A DNA stretch of 44,052 nt from Burkholderiales bacterium (GCA_026400155.1 JAPLPO010000024.1:1-44052), one strand, 5' to 3'; counted from the first letter of the stretch, positions 10,059 through 18,583 are shown. Translations and numbers: made by a program. The notes: generated by a model not told the origin, from the letters alone.

Positions 10059-11207
10059 ATGGCAGAAGAATCTGGCGCTGAAAAAACCGAAGACCCCACG
10101 GCCCGAAAATTACGCAACGCCCGCGAAGAGGGTCAAGTTGCGCGCTCAATCGAGCTGCCTGCCGCAGCGGTCACCATTGGCGCCATCTTGGCTTTGTTCA
10201 TGATGGGTGGCTACTGGCTCTCAAAGGTGGCCGAGCTTTTTGCATCCGGCTTTAAATTTGACCGCAAATCTTTAGACAACCCCGACCTGATGGTCACCAC
10301 CTTTGCGCATCATTTGGGTGAGAGCTTCTTGCTCATCGTGCCTGTGCTGTTGGTCACTGCTGTGTTGGCCATTTTGTCGAGTGGCGCCACGGGTGGCTAT
10401 CTCTTTTCTTTGAAAAGCCTTGCGCCCAAGTTCAGCAAACTGAGTTTGCTGTCAGGCTTTAAGCGCATGTTTGGCACACACGCCGCTGTGGAATTGTTGA
10501 AGGCCATTTTGAAATTCACATTGGTGGCTTCTGTTCTTTGGGCGCTGGTCAGCCGGCAAATGGACCAAATGTTGCAGCTCGGTCAAATGGCCGTCGAACC
10601 TGCTCTGGCTGCAGCCGCCTGGATGATTGGCGAATCGGCCTTGTGGTTGTCTTTGAGCTTATTGGTCATTGCGCTCATTGATGCGCCCTACCAAAAATAT
10701 TCTTTCATCAAGCGCATGCGCATGACCAAGCAAGAGGTCAAAGATGAAATGAAGGACATGGAAGGTAACCCAGAAATTAAGCAGCAAATTCGCAGACGCC
10801 AACGCGAAATGGCCAACAACCGAATGCTTGAAAAAGTCAAAGACGCCGACGTGGTCATTACCAACCCCGAACACTTTGCGGTGGCTCTGTCTTACGATCC
10901 CACCGGTGATGGCGCTCCTATTTTGCTGGCCAAAGGCTCTGACCACATGGCCGCCCGCATTCGCGAAGAAGCTCAAAAGCACGGCGTCGAAATGTTTGCA
11001 GCCCCGCCACTGGCACGTGCGCTTTACTTCAAAACCGAGTTAGACCAACCTGTGCCCGAGGCCTTGTATTTGGCCGTTGCGCAAGTCATTGCCTACGTCT
11101 TTAGCCTGGCTGACGTCAGGCCAGGCGTACCACCCATGGCTAAACCCACCCCCAAAGTCCCTGCCTCCATGCAATTTAATGCAGACGGTAGATTGATGAC
11201 GTCTTAA
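10059..11207 (+). CDS. flhB: Flagellar export switch protein FlhB (cleavage site NPEH)
   Basis: 382 aa; GAEKTEDPTARKLRNAREEGQVARS start and DADVVITNPEHFAVALSYDP cytoplasmic domain. Confidence 0.96.
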   Translation: MAEESGAEKTEDPTARKLRNAREEGQVARSIELPAAAVTIGAILALFMMGGYWLSKVAELFASGFKFDRKSLDNPDLMVTTFAHHLGESFLLIVPVLLVTAVLAILSSGATGGYLFSLKSLAPKFSKLSLLSGFKRMFGTHAAVELLKAILKFTLVASVLWALVSRQMDQMLQLGQMAVEPALAAAAWMIGESALWLSLSLLVIALIDAPYQKYSFIKRMRMTKQEVKDEMKDMEGNPEIKQQIRRRQREMANNRMLEKVKDADVVITNPEHFAVALSYDPTGDGAPILLAKGSDHMAARIREEAQKHGVEMFAAPPLARALYFKTELDQPVPEALYLAVAQVIAYVFSLADVRPGVPPMAKPTPKVPASMQFNADGRLMTS

Positions 11208-11229
11208 TGCAATTAAGTCAGGAAACACC

Positions 11230-11769
11230 ATGAGCGACAAACCCCAATCCAACGAGCCCCTGATCATCAAGAGTGATCGCCCGCACGAAGTCACCATGCC
11301 CGAGGGCACCAATGTGGCTGTGGGCAAAAAGGGGGAAGAAGGTACACCAGCTGTGCGCAAAGTGTTGGCCGACCCCGACCTGCATGCGGTAGAGCATATT
11401 GTGATGGATGCCGGTGTGAGCCAAAAGGCCGAGCAGCTGCACAGCGTGCATGCGCAAGACCCCAATTACAAGGGCTATCAAAGTGCCTCCGAGATGCCCG
11501 ATCGCTTTGTTTCCAATGAAAAAAGCGCTACTGTACCGCCGCCTGTTCGCAAACAGATCGATATCGCCCAACTTGACAGCATCTTGAAGCCTCAAGAGAA
11601 AGCGCTTGGTGTCGATGCTATAGAAAGTCAAGCTGTGGGCGAAGAAATGGCGGCAATGGCTTCAGAGCCCGTCTATGAAGTTGAGCCAGTCATGGACTTC
11701 CCAGCTCGCGTTATCAATATCAAAATCGAGAATGACCAGTTGCGTGCGCGCCTGGACAAGCTTGAGTAA
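11230..11769 (+). CDS. Uncharacterised soluble protein (orfA), C-terminal coiled-coil-like segment
   Basis: 179 aa ORF 22 nt after flhB, same strand, no family recognised; C-terminus VINIKIENDQLRARLDKLE. Confidence 0.8.
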   Translation: MSDKPQSNEPLIIKSDRPHEVTMPEGTNVAVGKKGEEGTPAVRKVLADPDLHAVEHIVMDAGVSQKAEQLHSVHAQDPNYKGYQSASEMPDRFVSNEKSATVPPPVRKQIDIAQLDSILKPQEKALGVDAIESQAVGEEMAAMASEPVYEVEPVMDFPARVINIKIENDQLRARLDKLE

Positions 11770-11780
11770 AGGAACTCGCA

Positions 11781-12647
11781 ATGAGCACTCAACCCACAAC
11801 TGGCGGACACGATCATGGCCACTCAGACCATGCAGCCTCCCATGCTCAGGCAGACAATGATGAGTTAGAGGGCATCAAAATGGTGGCGCTAGAGTCGGCT
11901 GAGCTGGCCACCCGCTCGGCCAACTTGGCTGTGGGCGCAGGCGAAAACATGAAAAAAGCCACGCACAATCTTGAAGAGCTCATGAAGGTCAACAAGAAAC
12001 AGCACCAAATTATGTTGGGCATTGCAGGCGGCTTGATGTTTATCACGGCCATCATTTTTGGCACATCCATCTTCACTCTGAAGTCACGCATCAATCAAAT
12101 GGACACCATGCTGGCCTCTCTGAGCAAACGCGTTGTGGAGTTGAACGACTCATTGGAAATGGTCGGCTCCGTCAACGAAGGCCTTCAAGCCATGGTGGCC
12201 AAACAAGACGACATCACCAAAATGCAAGGCAGCTTGGAGACCCGCCTGAACGAGGCCATCAAACAATCCGAAAGCGTGCCGGAAAAAACCGCCCAACAAG
12301 TGGGTGAAAAAGGCCAGGCCTTGGCCGCGCAAGTGAAGTCTTTAGAGGGCCGCTTTGTGCAGCAATCGAAAGCTTTGAATGCCCTGGCCAATCAGGTGGG
12401 TGGCCTTCAGGGTGCCGTAGGTGAAACTGGTAGTTTCAAGAAAGAAATGGAAACACTGGCGCGCTTACAAAGGGAACGACAAGCTGCTGAAAATACTGTC
12501 ACGATCAAATCGAACGCCAACGCCAATGCCGCCAACCAAGCCGCACTTGCGGCTGCCAAACAACGCGAGCGCATGGTTCAATATCCACGCGCTCAGCAAG
12601 AAACAACACCTGCGGGTGCCAGTGGCGTCTTGAGTTCCAAACCCTGA
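11781..12647 (+). CDS. Uncharacterised protein (orfB): His-rich N-terminus, one TM segment, long periplasmic coiled-coil-like region
   Basis: 288 aa; GGHDHGHSDHAASHAQ, then IMLGIAGGLMFITAIIFGTSIF, then long Q/E/K-rich heptad-like region; 11 nt after orfA. Confidence 0.82.
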   Translation: MSTQPTTGGHDHGHSDHAASHAQADNDELEGIKMVALESAELATRSANLAVGAGENMKKATHNLEELMKVNKKQHQIMLGIAGGLMFITAIIFGTSIFTLKSRINQMDTMLASLSKRVVELNDSLEMVGSVNEGLQAMVAKQDDITKMQGSLETRLNEAIKQSESVPEKTAQQVGEKGQALAAQVKSLEGRFVQQSKALNALANQVGGLQGAVGETGSFKKEMETLARLQRERQAAENTVTIKSNANANAANQAALAAAKQRERMVQYPRAQQETTPAGASGVLSSKP

Positions 12648-12672
12648 TTTCCAAACCTTGAGCTAGCGTGGC

Positions 12673-13863
12673 TTAGCCCACGTCTTTTTCGAGGTCGTTG
12701 GTGGCAACAGGCAGAGTGCCCTGGCGCAAGTCGTACTTGTTGAGCTTTTCAATCAAGGTGGTGCGCTGCAAATTAAGCAGCCGCGCCGTTTGCGAGACAT
12801 TGCCGTCTGTGCGATTCAAAGCTTGCACAATGAGGTCTCTCTCAATATCGGCCAAGCGGTCTTTCAAGGACAGGCCCTCTGGCGGCAAGCTGGGCAAACC
12901 TTGCGCCAGCATGATGATGTCCTCCACTTCATTGTGCAGGTCCATTGTCAAAGGTGGCGCAGGATTGGCAAAGGGGTTCATCACCTCAGCATTGGCACTT
13001 TGAAGCATGTCTTTGGCACTCAGAGGCGCCACAATTTCGAGGGAATCCGCAATGGGTGTGCTCACGCGCTGGGCCTGCAGCGTGCGCAAACCCTTGGGCA
13101 ACAAGGATGAGGGCACCGTAGCCAAACTCAAAAGTTGGCCACTGAACAGCGTGTTAAAGCGGTCAACCAAGTTGGATAATTCCCGCACATTGCCTGGCCA
13201 CGCATAATCTTTCAGTGCGTCTATAAAGTCTGCAGTGAATGAAATAGGCGTCTGACCTTTGACCGCAAAATGCTCTGCAAAATGGACCAGCAAGGCAGGC
13301 ACATCTTGTGTTCTTTGGCGCAATGCGGGCGTGTTCAAAGGCAGCACATTGAGACGGTAATACAAGTCTTCTCTAAATCGACCCGCTTCTATTTCCGCTT
13401 CCAAATCTCGGTGCGTGGCGGCCACCACCCGCACATCCACCTCTACCGATTTCAAGCCGCCCACAGGATCGACGGTTCGCTCTTGCAACACACGCAAAAG
13501 CTTGACCTGCATATCGAGCGACAAGTCACCAATTTCGTCCAAGAAGATGGTGCCGCCATGGGCCAACTCAAACCGGCCAATTCGATCGGCCATGGCGCCC
13601 GTGAAGGCGCCCTTGCGATGGCCAAACAGCTCACTCTCCAACAAGTCTTTGGGAATGGCCGCACAATTGATGGGGACAAAATTTCCGCCACTTCGGTCGG
13701 ATTGATCGTGCAAGGCCCTGGCCACCAACTCCTTGCCCGTGCCACTTTCACCGGTAATTAAAACCGTGGCGGTGGATGACGCTACGCGTTCAATGAGGTG
13801 GCGGATGGCTTCAGCGCCTGCACTGGCGCCAATAAAGGCTTTGGAAGGACTCTTTTTAGCCAT
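12673..13863 (-). CDS. sigma54-dependent activator (FleQ/FlrA-like) without N-terminal receiver domain
   Basis: GESGTGKE Walker A, GAFTGA sigma54-contact loop, [24 protein letters not shown] Walker B, C-terminal Fis-type HTH ([27 protein letters not shown]). ORF track start 13878; MAKKSPSK at 13863 preferred. Confidence 0.88.
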   Translation of the reverse strand: MAKKSPSKAFIGASAGAEAIRHLIERVASSTATVLITGESGTGKELVARALHDQSDRSGGNFVPINCAAIPKDLLESELFGHRKGAFTGAMADRIGRFELAHGGTIFLDEIGDLSLDMQVKLLRVLQERTVDPVGGLKSVEVDVRVVAATHRDLEAEIEAGRFREDLYYRLNVLPLNTPALRQRTQDVPALLVHFAEHFAVKGQTPISFTADFIDALKDYAWPGNVRELSNLVDRFNTLFSGQLLSLATVPSSLLPKGLRTLQAQRVSTPIADSLEIVAPLSAKDMLQSANAEVMNPFANPAPPLTMDLHNEVEDIIMLAQGLPSLPPEGLSLKDRLADIERDLIVQALNRTDGNVSQTARLLNLQRTTLIEKLNKYDLRQGTLPVATNDLEKDVG

Positions 13864-13993
13864 GGGCGATGGTTGCAATGATCATGAATTGTCTCAAGAC
13901 AGCACTGTATTGCAATTTTGGTGAAAAATGTCTTAAATGTCGGAAAACCGTCAAGGTGCTTCTCCTTTTCACAACAAGCGGCATCGAAAGCTC

Positions 13994-14020
13994 TCAAGCT
14001 TCTAGAGTTGATGCCGAATC
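13994..14020 (+). promoter_or_regulatory. sigma28 (FliA) promoter for flgP-like operon
   Basis: TCAAGCTT-N11-GCCGAATC; lies inside the ORF-track reading frame 13918.., supporting a downstream start for flgP. Confidence 0.7.
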
Positions 14021-14064
14021 AGAGGGTGAAGGACTTCAAGTCCTCCTCTAACAAGGAACTGAAC

Positions 14065-14544
14065 ATGAAACGCATGACCTCACTCTGCTTGGTATTTGGC
14101 TTGGTGGCCCTGACAGGCTGTAAATCTGTCGATTTGGCAATGTTGTCGTCCAACACCAAAGACCAAAACACCATCGTCTCACCGTTGATTGAAAAACGGG
14201 AAACCATCACCGCCACAGGCTATGCGGTGGTTGCTGTGCAAAACCACAGAAACCCGGCGCAGCAGCGTTTGATGGCCATCAGGGCCTCCAAACTCGATGC
14301 CTACCGCAACTTGACCGAGCAGGTCTATGGTCAGCAACTAGATTCCAGCTCTACCGTGGCCGACATGGTGGTGACCAACGATACCTTTCGCACCAAAGTC
14401 GAAGGTGTGATTTATGGCGCTCGTTTGGTCAGCATCACACCCGTGGGCGAAGACACTTACGAAACCACTTTGTCGCTCGACAAAGACGTGGTGCAAGATT
14501 TGCGCATTTTGTTCATGGGTCAGATGGTTTCCAAAGGCCGCTGA
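14065..14544 (+). CDS. flgP: Outer-membrane lipoprotein, LPP20/FlgP-like
   Basis: Start re-assigned to ATG 14065: MKRMTSLCLVFGLVALTGC lipobox; QQRLMAIRASKLDAYRNLTEQVYGQQL...VEGVIYGARLVSITPVGEDTYETTLSL is the LPP20/FlgP pattern. Confidence 0.78.
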   Translation: MKRMTSLCLVFGLVALTGCKSVDLAMLSSNTKDQNTIVSPLIEKRETITATGYAVVAVQNHRNPAQQRLMAIRASKLDAYRNLTEQVYGQQLDSSSTVADMVVTNDTFRTKVEGVIYGARLVSITPVGEDTYETTLSLDKDVVQDLRILFMGQMVSKGR

Positions 14545-14546
14545 TC

Positions 14547-15977
14547 ATGCGCTCGGGTTACAAACTCCTTCACGTGAATGCTTTGTGCCTGGCGCTGAGC
14601 GTCGGCATGAGCGTGCAGGTTGCAGCCCAAAGCACGGCGCAAGCGCCCAGCAAAAAGGTGCCGACTGGTGCCATTGCACCTCAAGCGCCTCTCACGCCAC
14701 AAGAGCGCCTGGATGCCATTCGACAAAGTTTGGTGGAAACTTCATTGCAAACTCCCACCCGCGTCTCCACCACAAGCTGGGTGGACTCGCAGGGCAGTTT
14801 GCGTGAAAACAGCAGTTTCAAAAATGGCATGGAAGTTCGAGGCGTCAAGGTCCTGAGATTTGAGCGCGATGAAAACGGCCAAGCCAAGGCCACATTGCAA
14901 TATCCCAGCAACCCAGACGACCCGCCTGCAACACCCAAGCCCAGTGCATCTGATGCTTCTGAGAATAGCGTTCAAGTTGCTGCTCAAAAGCTGCGCGACA
15001 TGGTGACCCAGCTCTGGAGTCCAAGTCAAAACGCAAAGTCCGAAGCAACATCGGCTCTCAAGGTGGCTGCCTGTACGCCACAAGTTGGCGCTCGCATGAA
15101 CCATGTCATTGGCTTGGAGGTTCAAATCGACCCTCTTGCACCTCACTCTTTGTTGCAAACATTGGTGCCCCAGATTCAGGCGCAGTGGGTTCAATCGAAT
15201 ACCCAAAATGGCAAAACCAATGCGTGGCGTGCTGTCAACACCATGACTGACGCGTCCATGGCCAACAGCATGACCGCCTACGAACGGGCGCTGGTGGGCA
15301 ATCGGCCAGAAACACTGCCTTGGCACGCCATTTTGAAAGTGCAGACAGAATCTTTGCCACCCACACCAGTAGAGGCTTATTTAGGCGCCGCCCATCCCTA
15401 CTTCATCATGAAACTGGCTTTTCAATTGGTGAACACCGAAGGTCAGCCTGCTCAGATGGAAGAGGAAGTCACCCTCCAGTTAGCGATAGAGCGCTCATCT
15501 TGGTCGGCGCCCAAGTTAACCGCAGCCAGCGTCTTGAGCATCCAAAAACAACTTCAAAATTGGCGCAATACGGCCCATGATTGGCTCAATTGCCAACCCC
15601 TGAACCCAATAGTCACAGCCGTCAGTGGTCAACAAATTGAAATCAATGCGGGTGCTCTGTCTGGCGTGCGCAAAGGCGATGAATGGCTGATTGCCAATCC
15701 CGCGCAGTTTCCAGCCCAGCTCATCAGCAGAGAGGGCGCGCCGGAAACTTTGTTGGCCATGGTGCAATCGGTTTCACCGCATGGGTCCAAACTCATGGTG
15801 GTGGCTGGCCCAGCACAAGCTGCCCAAACAAACTGGCGCGCCTGGCCCACAGACACCTTGGTGAAAGAGCCCTCTGTGTTGCCTAGCAAGCCACCTGCCA
15901 GTGCAAACAAACAACCTGTCAAAGTCAATGCACGGCCCAACGCTAACGCTCAGGCCAACGCCTCTTTGACACCTTAA
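14547..15977 (+). CDS. FlgT-like flagellar assembly protein
   Basis: 476 aa secreted protein directly after flgP; C-terminal motif EINAGALSGVRKGDEWLI is FlgT C-terminal-domain-like; long low-complexity C-tail. Confidence 0.6.
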   Translation: MRSGYKLLHVNALCLALSVGMSVQVAAQSTAQAPSKKVPTGAIAPQAPLTPQERLDAIRQSLVETSLQTPTRVSTTSWVDSQGSLRENSSFKNGMEVRGVKVLRFERDENGQAKATLQYPSNPDDPPATPKPSASDASENSVQVAAQKLRDMVTQLWSPSQNAKSEATSALKVAACTPQVGARMNHVIGLEVQIDPLAPHSLLQTLVPQIQAQWVQSNTQNGKTNAWRAVNTMTDASMANSMTAYERALVGNRPETLPWHAILKVQTESLPPTPVEAYLGAAHPYFIMKLAFQLVNTEGQPAQMEEEVTLQLAIERSSWSAPKLTAASVLSIQKQLQNWRNTAHDWLNCQPLNPIVTAVSGQQIEINAGALSGVRKGDEWLIANPAQFPAQLISREGAPETLLAMVQSVSPHGSKLMVVAGPAQAAQTNWRAWPTDTLVKEPSVLPSKPPASANKQPVKVNARPNANAQANASLTP

Positions 15978-15996
15978 TGATTGAATTGAGTTTGAC

Positions 15997-16437
15997 ATGA
16001 ACACTTCATCACGCCTTGAATTTAAAAACAGCATCACAGCCTTCTCTTGGCTGCTCTTGGCTGCCATGTCATGTTTCATGGCCACGCCCAGCCGCGCAGC
16101 CGACAAAAGTGCAGACACAACAGAGCTGGTGGCTGTGGCTCAGGTCACTCTGGACCAGAGCATGGCTGTGGACAAACTGGTGCAAAAGTTTTATCCCAAC
16201 AGCCCCATCGCTACCAGCGTGTTGCGCAAAGTCTTGCAAGATGCCAATCCCAAAATCATTTCTGGCAACCCTCAGCAGCGTGTCAAAGCAGGTACCACGC
16301 TGGCTGTTCCCGACCATGGCCACATTGCCGTCGCGGTTTTGACCCCCTTTGCGGCAGCTCATACTGCTAAAGATCCAGACCCCGGCCCCTCAGCTCGCGA
16401 CGCTTCAGTTCGCAAGCCTTGGGTCCGGTTCCCATGA
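15997..16437 (+). CDS. Small secreted FimV/LysM-like protein
   Basis: 146 aa; signal peptide ending ATPSRA; DKLVQKFYPNSPIATSVLRKVLQDANPKIISGNPQQRVKAGTTLAVPDHGHI resembles the FimV N-terminal LysM-like domain. Confidence 0.6.
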   Translation: MNTSSRLEFKNSITAFSWLLLAAMSCFMATPSRAADKSADTTELVAVAQVTLDQSMAVDKLVQKFYPNSPIATSVLRKVLQDANPKIISGNPQQRVKAGTTLAVPDHGHIAVAVLTPFAAAHTAKDPDPGPSARDASVRKPWVRFP

Positions 16438-17471
16438 TTTCGGTGGCCGACGCACTTGCTGCGCCCGGCCGAATCCCCACCATTTATCTGGAAGGCAAGT
16501 TGCTGCCTTTGCAGGCCAGCACAGCCGCAGAGTTGGGCTTGAAAGACGGGCAAGTGGTTCAGGCTTCCATCAGGCTACAACAAGACCAACCCATGCTCAT
16601 GTTGCAAGGCAAAGCCTTGCCTGCGCCGGGCCTCTTGGCAACCCAAGTGGGAGAGTCCATTTGGTTGCGCGCCCAAGGTGGCAACTTGGTGCCCATCAAC
16701 GCACCGCCCCTTGTGTCGCGCATTGCCAACTTGCTTTACAGGCCCAATGTCAATTCAGTGTTGCCGCAACTTTTTCAGCCAGGCACGCTAGATCAGTTGT
16801 TAAGCCAAGTTCAGCGCCCCGACTTGCAAGCGCAATGGCGAGGCCTGCAACTTTCCATGTCGCAACTCACGCCAGGTACTTTGCAGCAAGCCATGATGGG
16901 CGCCATGGGCGCTGAGGTTTGGATGGCCAGAGGATTGCAACCACCCCAAGACGTCAAGCAATTAATGCGCAAGCTCATTGCCGAGTTGAGTATGGCGCGG
17001 ACCGATGAAGAGCCAGACACAGGCCTTATTGAAAAGCTCACCCGCGCTGTTGACGACGTTGAAGCCCGTCAAGTCCAAGCTGTGCAAGCGCAAGCACAAC
17101 AAGAAGTTTTGTTCAGCATGACCTTGCCCTTTGTGGATGCCAACCCCATTGAACTCACCGTTCGACGCGGCCCGCGCCAAGATGGCGAACAAGCGGTGCT
17201 CACGGTCAATGTGCATTCCAAAACAGAAGACTTGGGTCCTGTTTGGTTAAAGACCCAACTCATGAATGCCCAGCAACTAGAGCTCACCATGTGGGCTGAG
17301 AACGAGTTTGTGGTTGGGCAAGCCCGCTCTAGGTCTTACCTGCTTGGCGATGAATTGCGCGCTGCAGGCCTCAACATGCGCGCCTTCAACGTTGTGCATG
17401 GCGCACGGCCCCCAGAAGCCAGTGACTGGACGCCCTCGGGTCGGGGCCTGGTGGTGGATGTTTCAGCATGA
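16434..17471 (+). CDS. Second FliK-like protein (Flg_hook C-terminal domain-like)
   Basis: ATGA overlap with preceding stop supports start at 16434 (MISVADALAAPG); C-terminus LGPVWLKTQLMNAQQLELTMWAENEFVVGQARSRSYLLGDELRAAGLNMRAFNVVHG; followed by an FlhB-C-like gene. Confidence 0.6.
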   Translation: MISVADALAAPGRIPTIYLEGKLLPLQASTAAELGLKDGQVVQASIRLQQDQPMLMLQGKALPAPGLLATQVGESIWLRAQGGNLVPINAPPLVSRIANLLYRPNVNSVLPQLFQPGTLDQLLSQVQRPDLQAQWRGLQLSMSQLTPGTLQQAMMGAMGAEVWMARGLQPPQDVKQLMRKLIAELSMARTDEEPDTGLIEKLTRAVDDVEARQVQAVQAQAQQEVLFSMTLPFVDANPIELTVRRGPRQDGEQAVLTVNVHSKTEDLGPVWLKTQLMNAQQLELTMWAENEFVVGQARSRSYLLGDELRAAGLNMRAFNVVHGARPPEASDWTPSGRGLVVDVSA

Positions 17472-17821
17472 GCCGCTACATGCGTCAAGCCGTGGCACTG
17501 GCCTATGGCAAGAACCCCGTGCCCGTGGTTACCGCCAAGGGCGACGACGATTTGGCCATGCGCATGATCGAAGAAGCGCGCCAACAAGGCGTGTTCATTT
17601 CCGAAGACCCCCAGCTGCTGGCATTGCTCAGTCGCTTGAATGTCGATGAAGAAATTCCGCAAGAGCTTTACACCGCAGTGGCGGTTGTCTTGTCTTGGGT
17701 GTATTGGCTTAAGGGCATGCGCCCAGGCGATGAAAAAACAAGCTCAGATCCTGTAGATCCCACACAAGCTGTGAATCCTGCAGATTCAAACCCCTCACCA
17801 GCAAATTCGGTGAGCGACTGA
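17468..17821 (+). CDS. Stand-alone FlhB cytoplasmic-domain-like protein (FhlB/FlhX/YlqH type)
   Basis: 117 aa; RQAVALAYGKNPVPVVTAKGDDDLAMRMIEEARQQGVFISEDPQLLALLSRLNVDEEIPQELYTAVAVVLSWVYWLKG matches the segment of FlhB after the NPxH cleavage site. Confidence 0.85.
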   Translation: MSRYMRQAVALAYGKNPVPVVTAKGDDDLAMRMIEEARQQGVFISEDPQLLALLSRLNVDEEIPQELYTAVAVVLSWVYWLKGMRPGDEKTSSDPVDPTQAVNPADSNPSPANSVSD

Positions 17822-17824
17822 CAC

Positions 17825-18205
17825 TCAAACTTCTTGGTATCCTCGGCCCTTGCTGAAACGGGCCACTTGGCCTAAGCGGTCATAAACTTCAACGGGGCTG
17901 CCAGATTCGCCCACTTGCAAGCTGTGCAAGGCACCGCGAATGGTGTCTAGTTTGCGTTCGATGAGCACAGCGTTGCGTCTGTGCATGTCGCGGCATTGAA
18001 TGAGCGATTCACGCAGGGCATCCCACTCGGGGAGATTTTGGAGGTCTTCGGGCGAGGGGCAAAGTGCAGAAAGCTCGCTCAAAAGATCATTTTTGCCGGG
18101 CTGCAAAGACTCAAACCGGTCCAGATCTTGGCTCTTGAGAGATTCAAACTCCAAAGCCAACAGCTGGACCAGCTGGTCGGATACAGTAAGTGCACGCTCA
18201 CTCAC
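17825..18205 (-). CDS. flgN: FlgN-type hook-filament junction chaperone
   Basis: 126 aa helical protein, 8-nt overlap with flgM, in flgA-flgM-flgN order. Confidence 0.75.
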   Translation of the reverse strand: MSERALTVSDQLVQLLALEFESLKSQDLDRFESLQPGKNDLLSELSALCPSPEDLQNLPEWDALRESLIQCRDMHRRNAVLIERKLDTIRGALHSLQVGESGSPVEVYDRLGQVARFSKGRGYQEV

Positions 18206-18521
18206 GAATCATTTGCTCAATGGCATGGAAGCTTTCAGCAATTTTGCGTGGGTTCAATGGATATTGACCATCTTGAATTGCTTGCTTAATAGACTCCACC
18301 TTCACGCGATCAAAGTCGGGCTCGGCCATGGCACGTGCGGCGACATTGCTTAAATGCAATTGATCAGCGCCGGGCGCTTTGGCAGTGGTTGCAGCAGGCG
18401 CTGACGAATCGAGTGCCACACTGTCTTTCGAGCTGCTTTTGCGGTTGGCTTTGTCCAATGCGCTGCGCAACGACGCGTCCGATTGGGCGCGCTGTCCATA
18501 GTTTGAAATTGCATCGGTCAT
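18198..18521 (-). CDS. flgM: Anti-sigma28 factor FlgM
   Basis: 107 aa; C-terminal DFDRVKVESIKQAIQDGQYPLNPRKIAESFHAIEQMI. Confidence 0.9.
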   Translation of the reverse strand: MTDAISNYGQRAQSDASLRSALDKANRKSSSKDSVALDSSAPAATTAKAPGADQLHLSNVAARAMAEPDFDRVKVESIKQAIQDGQYPLNPRKIAESFHAIEQMIRE

Positions 18522-18583
18522 ACCTAGCTCACTTTCTAATTTCTTCTCACATCAACCCACAAAAAGGGGGTTGGACATGCTCA

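Noticed and set aside
13899-13914. CAGCACTGTATTGCA considered as a sigma54 promoter for flgP
   Set aside because: Lacks the -24 GG and has 9-nt spacing; the sigma28 site at 13994 fits better.
13926-13954. TTGACG-N17-ACATTT on the minus strand as a sigma70 promoter for the FleQ-like gene
   Set aside because: The -10 element is poor; not enough to call, although a sigma70 promoter is expected here.
14742-15326. 194-aa minus-strand ORF
   Set aside because: Antisense to the flgT-like gene; Cys/His/Arg-rich shadow composition.
16349-16915. 188-aa plus-strand ORF
   Set aside because: Out-of-frame overlap with the FliK-like gene; Arg/His/Ala-rich with no domain, whereas the other frame continues with ATGA coupling.
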